From assembly GCA_035701285.1 (NCBI GenBank), contig DASSNT010000031.1, forward strand, positions 1-20,035: 20,035 bases of DNA. Reading direction: 5' to 3'. The position numbers and the translations under genes are program-made. The stretch's first letter is position 1. Every line of letters begins with the position of its first letter. The notes beneath the pieces were generated by a model. It had not been told where the DNA came from. It did no database searches and worked only from the letters and a program-made list of their open reading frames with translations. The stretch is from DASSBR01 sp035701285. Its GTDB lineage: Bacteria > Pseudomonadota > Gammaproteobacteria > Natronospirales > DASSBR01. Positions 8,465 through 17,500 of this stretch are shown here, one piece after another.

Positions 8465-9009
8465 GAGCCCCGCGATGGTGGCAACGGAGAGTGCGGCGGC
8501 GGCAAGTCCACGGACCGATGGGCGAGGCGGGTAAGGACAAGCAGCAGAGCCGGAAAGACGAAGTAAAACTGTTCCTCGACGGACAGCGACCAGAAGTGCA
8601 GGAATGGGCTCTTGTCGATGGCCGCGCCGAAATAGTCGTTGGACTGGAACAGGAAGTGCCAGTTCGCGAAGTACAACAGCGCGCTCTGTGCGTCCCGAAC
8701 AAACGGCAGTCGCGCCGCAGTGGGAAGTATCAGCATAAAGACAGTACTGGTGACGACGATGGTCACTACCGCCGCTGGCAGCAGTCGGCGGACCCGGCGT
8801 GCGTAGAAATGGCCGAGGCGCAGCGTGCCGGACCGGTCGATTTCGCTGAAGATGACGTTGGAAATCAGAAATCCGGACAGGACAAAAAATATGTCAACGC
8901 CGATAAATCCGCCATCAACTGCCGACAAACCGGCATGAAACAGGAGAACAAGATATACGGCGACGCATCGAAGGCCGTCGAGTGCCGGGCGATAGGACCA
9001 GGACATCAC
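8452..9009 (-). CDS. OafA-type acyltransferase, N-terminal part (fragment of a broken gene)
   Basis: The 185 residues begin YRPALDGLRCVAVYLVLLFHAG and contain GGFIGVDIFFVLSGFLI, FYARRVRRLLPA and SPFLHFWSLSVEEQFYFVFP, the standard N-terminal signatures of acyltransferase-3 (OafA/YrhL) membrane proteins, including the conserved histidine in LLFHAG and the FLISN region. After VLTRLAHRSV the frame runs into proline-rich sequence with no family resemblance (PPPHSPLPPSRGSW) and stops. The homologous reading continues in the -1 frame toward 7235. The start is GTG at 9009 or ATG at 9006, with GAAGG just upstream. Without the rest of the membrane domain it should not work as an enzyme. Confidence 0.8.
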   Translation of the reverse strand: MMSWSYRPALDGLRCVAVYLVLLFHAGLSAVDGGFIGVDIFFVLSGFLISNVIFSEIDRSGTLRLGHFYARRVRRLLPAAVVTIVVTSTVFMLILPTAARLPFVRDAQSALLYFANWHFLFQSNDYFGAAIDKSPFLHFWSLSVEEQFYFVFPALLLVLTRLAHRSVDLPPPHSPLPPSRGSWRP

Positions 9010-9086
9010 CCTTCACTCCAGAACGGGTTCAGCATTTAATTCCCTTTAAAGGCTGCATAATGGAGGTTAGTTGTATAGCATCTTGC

Positions 9087-9569
9087 TCAGTCTGAGTCCA
9101 AAAGCGCCTCTACCTTGCCGGCGATGTGATGGGGCTTGGTCGTCGGCGGGTAGCGCCGTTCTACCCGGCCGTCCCGATTAATCAGAAACTTGGTGAAGTT
9201 CCATTTGATCCGACTGCCGAGCAGGCCGCTCTGCTGCGACTTTAGATGCCGGTACAGCGGGTGCGTGTTGGGGCCGTTGACGTCGACTTTGGCGAACAGC
9301 GGAAAGGTGATGTCGTAGGTGGTGGAGCAGAATTGCTGAATCGTGGCTTCATCGCCCGGCTCCTGATGCGCGAACTGGTTGCACGGGAAGCCGAGAACAA
9401 CCAGCCCCTCGTCACGATAGCGCCGGTATAACGATTCCAGCCCGGCATACTGTGGCGTAAAGCCGCAGCGGCTGGCGACGTTGACGATCAGCAGGACTTT
9501 GCCGCGGTACCGCGCCATGCTCTCCTGCTGGCCGTCGATGGTCGTGACTTCAATTTCGTGCAGGGACAT
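9087..9569 (-). CDS. Glutathione peroxidase (cysteine type)
   Basis: A 160-residue thioredoxin-fold peroxidase reducing H2O2 and organic or lipid hydroperoxides. The peroxidatic Cys35 lies in NVASRCGFTPQY, where animal enzymes carry selenocysteine. The other expected active-site residues are present: Gln69 in GFPCNQFAHQEPG, and Trp123-Asn124 in IKWNFTKFLI. Cys81 (QFCSTTYDITFP) is at a position where bacterial and plant-type enzymes often have a resolving cysteine, which would suggest thioredoxin rather than glutathione as reductant; that is inference. The ATG at 9569 fits the family start (MSLHEIEV); a TTG at 9599 would add 10 residues of no known role. Transcribed toward the acyltransferase remnant and divergent from the DUF72 gene. 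Confidence 0.93.
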   Translation of the reverse strand: MSLHEIEVTTIDGQQESMARYRGKVLLIVNVASRCGFTPQYAGLESLYRRYRDEGLVVLGFPCNQFAHQEPGDEATIQQFCSTTYDITFPLFAKVDVNGPNTHPLYRHLKSQQSGLLGSRIKWNFTKFLINRDGRVERRYPPTTKPHHIAGKVEALLDSD

Positions 9570-9648
9570 CTTCGGTTCCCGTTCAGATTGTTCTGCCAAT
9601 GATAGCGTTTGTGCCTATTCAGGTGCCGGCGGCTAATCCTTAAAGTGG

Positions 9649-10398
9649 ATGATAGACGGCAAATGGACGGGTTGGATGAGCGGCGAGATCCGCATTGGCA
9701 CTTCGGGCTTTCATTACGCGCACTGGAAGGGCGATTTTTATCCGGCCGATCTGCCGGAGCATGACTGGTTCGACTGGTACTCGCGCTATTTCGATACCGT
9801 TGAAATCAACAACACGTTTTACCGCCTGCCGGAGCGCAGCGTCTTTCAGCAGTGGCGGGATCAGGCGCGGGACGACTTCTGCTATGCGGTAAAATTCTCG
9901 CGCTACGGCACGCACGTCAAGCGGCTCAACAGCCTGGAGCCGATTGAACGGTTCGTCGACCGGACCGTGCCGCTCGAAGAGCTGATCGGGCCGGTGCTGG
10001 TGCAGCTGCCGCCCAACTGGCATGTGAACGCTGAGCGGCTGGACTGGTTCATGGCGGCGCTGCCGGATCGTTACCGGTGGGCGTTCGAGTTCCGCCACGA
10101 GAGCTGGCTGTGCGACGAAGTCTACGCGCTGCTGGAGAAGTACGGCGTCGCGCTGTGTGTGCACGACATGATCGAGAATCATCCCCGCCGCCTCACTGCC
10201 GACTGGACCTACCTGCGCTTTCACGGCTCGCATTATTCCGGCAGCTACTCGTCGCAATTTCTCACCGCACTCGCCCGGCGACTGGGTGACTACGCGGATG
10301 ACGGCGTCGACGCCTACGTGTACTTCAATAACGACACCGAGGGCCACGCGGTCCGGAACGCCCAGGCGCTGAAGCGGTATCTCGGCAACGCCGCCTAG
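9649..10398 (+). CDS. DUF72 family protein (YecE-like)
   Basis: The 249-residue product is a DUF72 protein, a TIM-barrel-like family. Signatures are IRIGTSGFHYAHWKGDFYP near the start, FDTVEINNTFYRLP, FCYAVKFSRYGTHVKRL, VLVQLPPNW, FEFRHESWL, YLRFHG and YVYFNNDTEGHAVRNA at the end. The family is widespread and its biochemical role is not established. The ATG at 9649 gives a 12-residue extension before the conserved core; the ATG at 9676 (MSGEIRIG) matches the usual family start better, and neither has a clear Shine-Dalgarno. It is a single gene, divergent from glutathione peroxidase and followed 80 bp later by the Yip1-family gene. Confidence 0.9.
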   Translation: MIDGKWTGWMSGEIRIGTSGFHYAHWKGDFYPADLPEHDWFDWYSRYFDTVEINNTFYRLPERSVFQQWRDQARDDFCYAVKFSRYGTHVKRLNSLEPIERFVDRTVPLEELIGPVLVQLPPNWHVNAERLDWFMAALPDRYRWAFEFRHESWLCDEVYALLEKYGVALCVHDMIENHPRRLTADWTYLRFHGSHYSGSYSSQFLTALARRLGDYADDGVDAYVYFNNDTEGHAVRNAQALKRYLGNAA

Positions 10399-10417
10399 CT
10401 TTTCCCGAAACCCCATC

Positions 10418-10423
10418 TATACT
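10418..10423 (+). promoter_or_regulatory. Candidate -10 box upstream of the Yip1 gene
   Basis: TATACT at 10418-10423 matches the sigma-70 -10 consensus at five of six positions and lies 55 bp upstream of the Yip1-family start. No convincing -35 is present at 16-18 bp spacing, so only the -10 is supported. Confidence 0.3.
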
Positions 10424-10477
10424 CAAAGCAGGTGCCGGGCGCGTGAGCGGCCGGCAGCAGCACGAGGGACTATCGAG

Positions 10478-11104
10478 ATGGAATTTGCCAAAGAGGTTTC
10501 GCGTCGGAACCTGGTCGACCGGGTCAGGAATATCATCGCTCAGCCGCGGAGCGAGTGGGAGGTGATCGCCGCCGAGCCGGCGACCACGCAGTCGCTGTAC
10601 CGCAACTACATTATGCTGCTGGCCGCCATCGGGCCGGTCTGCTCGATTGTCGGCAACACGCTGGTGGGCCAGACGGTGCCGTTTTTCAATATCCACTATC
10701 GCGTGCCGCTCGGTTCGAGCATCGCCTATGCGGTGGTGGATTATGTGCTGACGCTGGCCGGTGTTTACGTGGTGGCGCTGATTATCGACGCGCTGGCGCC
10801 GACCTTCGGCGGCGTCCGCGACCGCACACAGGCGCTGAAGGTTTCGGCCTACAGCATGACGCCGGGCTGGATCATCGCCGTCGTCGCGCTGTATCCGCCG
10901 CTGGGTATTCTGCAGTTGCTGGGCCTGTACGGGCTGTTCCTGCTGTATCTCGGCCTGCCGCCGGTAATGAAGGCGCCGCGCGAGCGGTCGGTCGGCTATG
11001 CCGTCACGACCATCATCGCCGCCATTATCGTCTACATCATTATCGGCGCGGTGGCCGGCATGACGATCAGCGGCCCGGACTTCGCGGCCACGCCGCCTCA
11101 ATAA
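10478..11104 (+). CDS. Yip1-family integral membrane protein
   Basis: This 208-residue protein has an N-terminal segment with VDRVRNIIAQPRSEWEVIAAEP, the amphipathic 'I..P..EW..I..E' opening of bacterial YIP1-domain proteins, followed by five predicted membrane helices (about 42-62, 78-105, 128-146, 148-165 and 178-200). Family members in bacteria are widespread but functionally uncharacterised; the eukaryotic namesakes act in vesicle trafficking, which should not be transferred. An upstream GAGGGAC about 10 nt before the ATG serves as the Shine-Dalgarno. Located just before uppP, with a strong GC hairpin between them. Confidence 0.88.
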   Translation: MEFAKEVSRRNLVDRVRNIIAQPRSEWEVIAAEPATTQSLYRNYIMLLAAIGPVCSIVGNTLVGQTVPFFNIHYRVPLGSSIAYAVVDYVLTLAGVYVVALIIDALAPTFGGVRDRTQALKVSAYSMTPGWIIAVVALYPPLGILQLLGLYGLFLLYLGLPPVMKAPRERSVGYAVTTIIAAIIVYIIIGAVAGMTISGPDFAATPPQ

Positions 11105-11113
11105 GCTGACTTC

Positions 11114-11145
11114 GCCGCGGCGGCAGTGGCGGCTGCCGCCGCGGC
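11114..11145. terminator. Perfect 13-bp GC hairpin between the Yip1 gene and uppP
   Basis: GCCGCGGCGGCAG (11114-11126) pairs exactly with CTGCCGCCGCGGC (11133-11145) around a 6-nt loop, starting 10 bp after the Yip1 stop codon. There is no T-run on either side, so it is not a classic intrinsic terminator; it may slow polymerase or stabilise the 3' end of the upstream mRNA. The call of terminator is therefore tentative. Confidence 0.4.
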
Positions 11146-11184
11146 CGGCGGGCGCACCGCCCGAGGTTCAAGAACGGGTACACT

Positions 11185-11204
11185 ATCCGACTTTTGAATC
11201 GGAT
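11185..11204 (+). promoter_or_regulatory. Small hairpin overlapping the uppP ribosome binding site
   Basis: ATCCGA (11185-11190) pairs with TCGGAT (11199-11204) around an 8-nt loop. The uppP Shine-Dalgarno, GGATGGGG (11201-11208), overlaps its 3' arm by four bases, so the structure could reduce translation initiation. A TACACT -10-like box lies at 11179-11184 without a good -35. The stem is short and could be chance. Confidence 0.25.
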
Positions 11205-11212
11205 GGGGCCGC

Positions 11213-12010
11213 ATGCCCGACTTTCTCAACGTCATTCTGCTCGGTATTATCGAAGGCATTACCGAGTTCCTGCCGATATCGAGCACCGGCCACTTGCTGA
11301 TCGCCGAGCGCTTCGGCCTCGGCGCCCGCTCCGATCTCTTTAACGTCGGCATTCAGGCCGGCGCAATTCTTGCCATCACGCTGATTTACTGGCGCCGTAT
11401 CTGGGCGCTGCTGACCGACTGGCGCGACCCGGTCAACCGCGACTACCTTTTCAAGCTGATCGTCGCGTTCCTCATTACGGCGGTGCTCGGCCTGATTGCC
11501 GTCAAGCTTGGCTTTGAGCTGCCGGAGGAAGTTGCACCGATCGCCTGGGCGCTGATTCTGGGCGGCATCTGGATGATCGCCGCCGAGCAGTGGGCGGCGC
11601 GGCAGCCGGAGCGCAGCGAGGTGACCTGGCTGGTTGCTGTCCTGGTCGGCATCGCGCAGATGATCGCCGGCATCTTCCCCGGCACCTCGCGGTCGGCGGC
11701 GACCATTTTTGTCGCGATGCTGGCCGGCACGAGCAACCGCTCCGCGGCGACCGAGTTTGCATTCCTGGTCGGGATTCCGACGATGTACGCGGCCACGGGC
11801 TACGAGCTTCTGGACCTGGCCGCCAGCGGCGGTGCGGCGCATGAAGACTGGGCTGCCTTCGCGGTCGGTTTCGTCGCCTCGCTGATTGTTGCGTTTATCG
11901 CGGTGAAGTGGCTGCTCGCCTACATCCGCAGCCACCGCTTCACGCCGTTCGCGATTTACCGGATATTGCTCGGCATCGCCATTCTGGTGTTGGTCGGAGC
12001 GGGCGCTTAG
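11213..12010 (+). CDS. uppP: Undecaprenyl-diphosphatase UppP (BacA)
   Basis: The 265-residue polytopic inner-membrane enzyme removes a phosphate from undecaprenyl diphosphate, regenerating the lipid carrier for peptidoglycan and surface polysaccharide export; high dosage is known to give bacitracin resistance. The two signature regions are intact: E14-G-I-T-E18-F-L-P-I-S-S-T-G-H27 near the N-terminus, and P-G-T-S-R160-S-A in the second half, corresponding to the known Glu/His and Arg active-site residues. Length is normal for the family. The ATG at 11213 has a GGATGGGG Shine-Dalgarno. The gene is followed after 49 bp by the hybrid kinase, with no terminator between, so the two may be cotranscribed. 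Confidence 0.97.
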   Translation: MPDFLNVILLGIIEGITEFLPISSTGHLLIAERFGLGARSDLFNVGIQAGAILAITLIYWRRIWALLTDWRDPVNRDYLFKLIVAFLITAVLGLIAVKLGFELPEEVAPIAWALILGGIWMIAAEQWAARQPERSEVTWLVAVLVGIAQMIAGIFPGTSRSAATIFVAMLAGTSNRSAATEFAFLVGIPTMYAATGYELLDLAASGGAAHEDWAAFAVGFVASLIVAFIAVKWLLAYIRSHRFTPFAIYRILLGIAILVLVGAGA

Positions 12011-12059
12011 GCCGACAAAAGTAGCCTCCTGTGGCTTGCAATGTGGCATAGTTAGCGCC

Positions 12060-14312
12060 GTGGTACGTTCGTTCACCTATGCAGGGCGGTTGGGGCGCCC
12101 CGGTCCGGCGGCGGTCTTGCATGAAGCCGCGTCCCGCTATGCGATTTTCGGTGTCGCGATTGCCGTGGCCGCCGTGGTGCTCGCGACGCTGCTCGTCGCC
12201 TGGCTGAGCTACGGCGGTCTGAATCTCGCCGGCATCATCAGCGCCCAGCGCGAGAACATCGCCCTGTGGACGATGGACGCGATGCCGTTCATTTTCGCGC
12301 TGTGGGGCCAGTACTCGAGTTTCCAGCTCGCCGAGCAGGCGACCGAAGCCGTCTCCCAACGCACCGAGGAACTCAGCGAAGCGCTGCGCGAAGCGCGCGA
12401 CGCGAGCCGCGCGCGCACCGACTTCTTCGCCCGCATGAGCCACGAGCTGCGCACACCGCTGAACGCAATCGTCGGCATGGCCGAAATGCTCTCGGAACCG
12501 GCGCCGCCCGCCGAGGCGCACTGGCATGCGCAGGTCATTCGCGAGTCTGCCGAAAATCTGCTTTCGCTGATTAACGACGTTCTCGACATCGCCAAGATCG
12601 AAGCCGGCCGGCTCGAACTGGAATCCATCGAATTCGACCTGCGCGAATGCGTGCGCGGGGCGCTGACGCTGCTGCGCGACCAGGCGGCGCGCAAGGGCCT
12701 GACGCTGATCAGCCTCGTCGCGCCGGAAATCCCGGCGCGCGCCCTCGGCGACCCCGGCCGGTTGCGCCAGATTGTCATTAACCTGGTCAGCAACGCGATC
12801 AAATACACCGAGACCGGGCAGGTTCGCTTCGGCATGACGCCGGTCGATGGCGCCGGTGCCGGCGAGGTCGTGCTGCGTATCGAAGTGGCCGACACCGGCA
12901 TCGGCATCGCGCCCGAAGCGCAGCCGGACCTGTTCAAGCCGTACCGTCAGGTCGGCGCGGCGCCCAGCCGCCGCGGTGGCACCGGCCTCGGCCTGGCGAT
13001 TACGCGCGAGCTGGTCGAAACGATGCACGGCGATCTCGGCGTCGACAGCGAGCCCGGCAAAGGCAGCACGTTCTGGTGCACCCTGCGTCTGCGCGCGGCC
13101 GAAGCGGCGGCGCCGCCGATGGTTCGTAGCGTCAACCTGAACAAGGTTCGCATCCTGCTCGCCGACCCGAACGACCCGTCGCGGCGCACGCTCGCCGACC
13201 AGCTGGCGGCGCTTGGCTTGCGCGTGGACACCGCGGCGAGCAGTGCAGACGCCGCCAACAAGGCGCGCACCGCAGCGGCGCTCGAGCAGCCTTACGAGGT
13301 CATTCTGCTCGACATGTTCCTGGACGCGGGCGGCGGCGAGTCGCTGGGCCTGAGCCTGGCGAAAGAAGCAGGCATGGCCGACACGCTGGTCGTGATAATC
13401 ACCAATGCCGGCGCGCGCGGCGACGCCGAGCGCCTCGCCCGCGAAGGCTTTGCCGGCTACCTGACCCGGCCAATCGCACCGGCTCATCTCAAGCCGCTGA
13501 TGACGCAAATTCTCGCCTTGCGCGGCCTCAGCCGCGAGCAGCGCCAGCGCCGCGGCCTGATCACCCGCCATTCGAGCACCGCCCGCACGGCGCGCAACCG
13601 CGTGCTGCTGGTGGAGGACGGCGAGGCCGCGCGCGCTATCGCCGTGCGCCGGCTGGCGACGCTGGGGCTGGCGGTGGATACGGCGGAGACCGGCCAGGCG
13701 GCGCTGCAGGCCGCGGCGCGCATCCCGTACGGCGCCATCCTGCTCGATCTGCATCTGCCGGATATTGACGGCATCGAAGTGCTGCGCCAATTGCGTGAGC
13801 GGGATCGCGACGACGCAAGCGTGCCGATCCTGATCATGACAGCCGGCGCGACCGATGCCGAGCGCGCCAGTTGCCGCGAGCTGGGCGCCGACGCGATTCT
13901 GACCAAGCCGGCCTCGATGGGCCGCCTGCGCGAGACCCTCGGCCGCTGGCTGAATCTGGAGCGGCCGCAAGCCGCCGAGGAGCGCGAGGATCCGGCCGCC
14001 GACGCCGATGCGCGCCAGGCCGATCTGGAAATCGTACGTATTTTCCTGCGCGAGTCCGCCCGGCGCATGACTGCCATCCGCCAGGCGGATGCGACGCCGG
14101 CCGGCCGGCAGATCATCGCCAACGAGGCCCACACCCTGCAGGGCACGAGCCGTTATGTCGGCGGCTTCGACGTGGCGCGTACCGCGCGTCACCTGGAAAC
14201 GGTCGCCGCCGCAGCCAGTGAGGCGGAGCTGCGGGCCGCGGTCGAGACGCTGAACGCCGACTACCGCCGCTTGCGCCGGCAGCTGCGCGAAGCAGTGAGC
14301 GCCGCCGCCTGA
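12060..14312 (+). CDS. Unorthodox hybrid histidine kinase: HK, two receivers, HPt
   Basis: A 750-residue phosphorelay kinase, counted from GTG at 12060. Order: one or two membrane helices (about 28-52, and a hydrophobic segment near 70-85), a short coiled coil, HisKA with phosphoacceptor His128 (MSHELRTPLN), ATPase with N box (NLVSNAIKYTE), G1 (DTGIGI) and G2 (GGTGLGL), receiver 1 with Asp418, receiver 2 with Asp563 (LLDLHLPDIDG, then IMTAG and LTKP), and a C-terminal HPt domain with His691 (AHTLQGTSRYVG). Receiver 1 looks degenerate: the N-terminal acidic pair is LADPND, and the conserved Lys is Arg (LTRPI). Receiver 2 is complete. No large periplasmic sensor domain is present and no response regulator is adjacent, so the output partner is unknown. 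The start is uncertain: the frame is open to a TTG at 12036, and neither start has a Shine-Dalgarno. Confidence 0.9.
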   Translation: MVRSFTYAGRLGRPGPAAVLHEAASRYAIFGVAIAVAAVVLATLLVAWLSYGGLNLAGIISAQRENIALWTMDAMPFIFALWGQYSSFQLAEQATEAVSQRTEELSEALREARDASRARTDFFARMSHELRTPLNAIVGMAEMLSEPAPPAEAHWHAQVIRESAENLLSLINDVLDIAKIEAGRLELESIEFDLRECVRGALTLLRDQAARKGLTLISLVAPEIPARALGDPGRLRQIVINLVSNAIKYTETGQVRFGMTPVDGAGAGEVVLRIEVADTGIGIAPEAQPDLFKPYRQVGAAPSRRGGTGLGLAITRELVETMHGDLGVDSEPGKGSTFWCTLRLRAAEAAAPPMVRSVNLNKVRILLADPNDPSRRTLADQLAALGLRVDTAASSADAANKARTAAALEQPYEVILLDMFLDAGGGESLGLSLAKEAGMADTLVVIITNAGARGDAERLAREGFAGYLTRPIAPAHLKPLMTQILALRGLSREQRQRRGLITRHSSTARTARNRVLLVEDGEAARAIAVRRLATLGLAVDTAETGQAALQAAARIPYGAILLDLHLPDIDGIEVLRQLRERDRDDASVPILIMTAGATDAERASCRELGADAILTKPASMGRLRETLGRWLNLERPQAAEEREDPAADADARQADLEIVRIFLRESARRMTAIRQADATPAGRQIIANEAHTLQGTSRYVGGFDVARTARHLETVAAAASEAELRAAVETLNADYRRLRRQLREAVSAAA

Positions 14313-14463
14313 ACCGCCGGTCTTACCGGTTCGCCAATCCTGCTAATCGCATGGCGTGCGCCGCCGCACGGCGGGGAATGCGTCGGTTTCTGCATCACGA
14401 GGCGACATATCCTGCTGTGGGCTGCGGTTATCGTGACTATCGTCACATCCGTCGAATTCCTCC

Positions 14464-14493
14464 TTGCATCGCGACGTTTCGTTGCGAAAGAAT
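14464..14493 (+). promoter_or_regulatory. Weak candidate promoter before the second tricorn-like gene
   Basis: TTGCAT (14464-14469) and AAGAAT (14488-14493) are separated by 18 bp in the 260-bp gap upstream of the protease. They match the sigma-70 boxes at three and four of six positions. The gap also has two short inverted repeats (GTGAC..GTCAC near 14431-14446 and CCCAT..ATGGG near 14514-14531) that may be chance. Confidence 0.2.
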
Positions 14494-14572
14494 GGCCCGG
14501 CCTATTGGTTAACCCCATGATCCGTATGGGATAGCCCCCTGGACTACCGCGCGTTCTTGCGCAGGATGCTGC

Positions 14573-17500
14573 ATGACCTTCAGCCGCCTTTTCGTTACCG
14601 CCCTGTTTCTCCTGATGACTTCTACCGCGTTTGCGCGGCAGAGCGCGCCGACGCTGGCGCAGCCCGCCGTGTCGCCCGACGGCAGCACGATCGCATTCGT
14701 CTCCGGCGGCGACCTCTGGACCGTGCCGGCGCGTGGCGGGGTTGCGCACCTGCTGGTTTCGGGCGCGGGCAACGCATCGCGGCCGCTGTACTCGCCGGAC
14801 GGGCAGCGCCTGGCGTTCGTATCCGACAAAACCGGCAGCGGCGATATCTACCTGTTCGACTTTGCCAGCGGCACGCTGCAGCGCCTGACCTGGGCGGACG
14901 GCGCCGAGGTGCTGAGCGCCTGGTCGCGCGACGGCCAGTGGCTGTACTTCAGCGCGACGCGCGACAACATCGGCGGGATGAACGCGGTGTACCGGGTGCG
15001 CGCGAGCGGCGGCACGCCGATGCCGGTGTCGTTCGAGCTGTACCGCAACGAGGAACAAGGCGTCCCGTCGCCGGATGGCCAGGTGATCGCGCTGGTCGGC
15101 GAGGGCTGGGGCAGCGCCCAGTGGTGGCGCGACGGCCATGCGCACATCGACGAGGGCGCGATCTGGCTGCTCGGCAACGACGGCCAGCACCACTACCGGC
15201 GCATCACGCCGGATGACGCGCGTGCGCTGTGGCCGATGTGGACGGCCAGCGGCAACGCGGTCTATTACATGAGCGACCGCGGCGGTGTCGAGAACATCTG
15301 GCGCGCGCCGCGCCACGGCGGTCACCAGACCCGCATTACGAACTTCGACGGCGGCCGCGTGCTGTGGCCGACGATCTCGGCCGACGGCAGCACGATCGCG
15401 TTCCAGCGCGGCTTCGGCATCTGGACACTCGACACGCGCACCGGCCAGGCGCGGCCGGTGCCGGTGCAACTGCGAGGGCTTGCGGTGGGGCCGAGCGTGG
15501 TGCATCAGACTTTCACCGGCGGTTTTCGAGAGCTTGCGCTGTCGCCGGACGGCAAGAAGCTGGCGTTCGTGGTTCACGGCGAAGTCTTCGCCGCGCCGGC
15601 CGCCGACCATGGCGCACAGCCGCCGGCCCGGCGCGTGACGGAAACGCCCGCGGCGGAGTTCGATGTCGCGTGGGGACCGGACAGCCGCCGCATCGTCTAC
15701 GCTTCCGAGCGCGGCGGGCACAATCACCTCTATATGTATGACTTCGTCAGTGGCGAGGAAACGCAAATAACGGATGGCGCGCACGACGACGCGCACCCGG
15801 AATTTTCGCCCAACGGCAAGGCGCTGGCGTTCCTGCGCGACGGCAAGCAGCTCTACCGGCTCGACGTTGAGTCGCGCGACCTGACGCTGCTCGCGTCGGC
15901 GAAGATCGACCTGAACCGGCCGCTGCAGTTCGACCGGCCGTTCGCGTGGTCGCCGGACGGGTGCTGGATCGCGTTCCTCGGCTGGGGGTCGCGCATGTAC
16001 CGCAATGCCCACGTGGTGCCGGCCGATGGCGGCAACGTGCGCCCGGTAAGCTTTCTCGGCAACACCTTCGCCGACTCGATTGCCTGGGGCGCCAAGGGCC
16101 AGAGCCTGTATTTCGGCACCGGCCAGCGCGCCGCCGCCGGCCACGTTGCGCGCCTCAACCTGGTGCCGCGCACGCCGACTTTTCACGAGGACCGGTTCCT
16201 CGATTTGTTTCAGGCTGACGCGCCGGCGGGCAAGCAGGAATCGCGCAAGGATTCGGCGGATGCTGAGGAAGAGCAGGACAAGGCCGACGACGATGAACAG
16301 ATCAAAATCGAGTTCACCGACATCGCCAATCGGCTGAAGCTGCTGCCGACAGGGCTCAATGCGAGCGGCCTTGCGCTGAGCCCGGATGGCGACAAGCTGG
16401 TGGTCGTGGCCGAAGTCGACGGTCACGCCAACCTGTACTCGTACCCGCTGGACGGCGGCGCCGGCTGGCAGCCGGTTCCGCGCCAGCTCACCGCGACGAC
16501 CGGCGCTAAGAGCGACGTGCAGTTCGCGCCCAACGGCAACACCATTTATTACCTCGACGGCGGCCGCGCCTACACCGTCAACGCGAGTGGCGGCATTCCG
16601 CAGCGGCTGACGCTGAGCGCCGAGATGGACGTCGATTTCGCCGCTGAAAAACAGGTGGCGTTCGACGAGACCTGGCACTGGCTCAAGAACAACTTCCACG
16701 ACGCCGACATGAACGGAGTCGACTGGCGGGCGGTGCGGCACAAGTACGCGCCGCAGATCGCCGGCGCGCGCACGCCGAAGGAGCTGCACCGGCTGCTGAA
16801 CCGGATGGTCGGCGAGCTGGACGCGTCGCACTCGGGCGTGCGTGGCACGCATCGCGAGCAGCCGGTCACCGGCCGCCTGGGCCTGCGTTTCGACACGCGC
16901 GCCTACGAACAGCATGGCCAGTTCCGCGTCTCGGCGGTCGTGCCGTTGTCGCCGGCGGCCGTCAGCGGCGAGATCCGGCGCGGCGACTATCTGCTGGCCA
17001 TCGACGGCAAGCCGCTCGGCGCCCACACCAACCTCGCCAGGGTGCTGAATTACAGCATCGGCGGCGAGACGAAGCTGCGCATCGCGAATACGCCGGACGG
17101 CCGCCACGCGGCCACGGTCAAGGTCAAGCCGATCGCGACCGATCAGTTGCAGCAGCTTGTGTATCGCGCCTGGGTGGATCACAACCGCGACTACGTCAGC
17201 CGCATCAGTAACGGCCGGCTGGGCTACATTCATCTGCCCGACATGTCGATGGCGTCGCTGCAGCGCTTTTATCAGGCCATCAACGCGCAGAACGCGACCA
17301 GACAGGGCGTGGTCATCGACATCCGCAACAACTTCGGCGGCTTCGTCAACGCCTACGCGCTCGACGTGCTGGCCCGCCAGCCGTATCTCAACATGCAGTT
17401 TCGAGGCATGTCGCCGGTGGGTGCGCGCCCGGTGCTGGGGCAATACGCGCTGACCCGGCCGACGGTGCTGATCACCAACCGGGTGACGTTGTCGGACGGC

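Noticed and set aside
8037..8702. A third reading frame (221 codons) through the broken acyltransferase region
   Set aside because: It is Arg/Ala/Pro/Ser-rich with no acyltransferase motifs, while the two other frames carry clear family signatures.
14313..14572. Small RNA or riboswitch in the gap before the second tricorn-like gene
   Set aside because: Only short 5-6 bp inverted repeats are visible; none resembles a known riboswitch and no strong terminator follows.
14261..17443. A minus-strand open frame of about 1060 codons opposite the second tricorn-like gene
   Set aside because: It is antisense to a clear protein-coding gene. It lacks domains, reads as Arg/Val/His-rich translation of complementary GC-rich codons, and has no family signature. 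The same applies to long antisense frames at 2499-5288, 11940-14192 and 321-1379.
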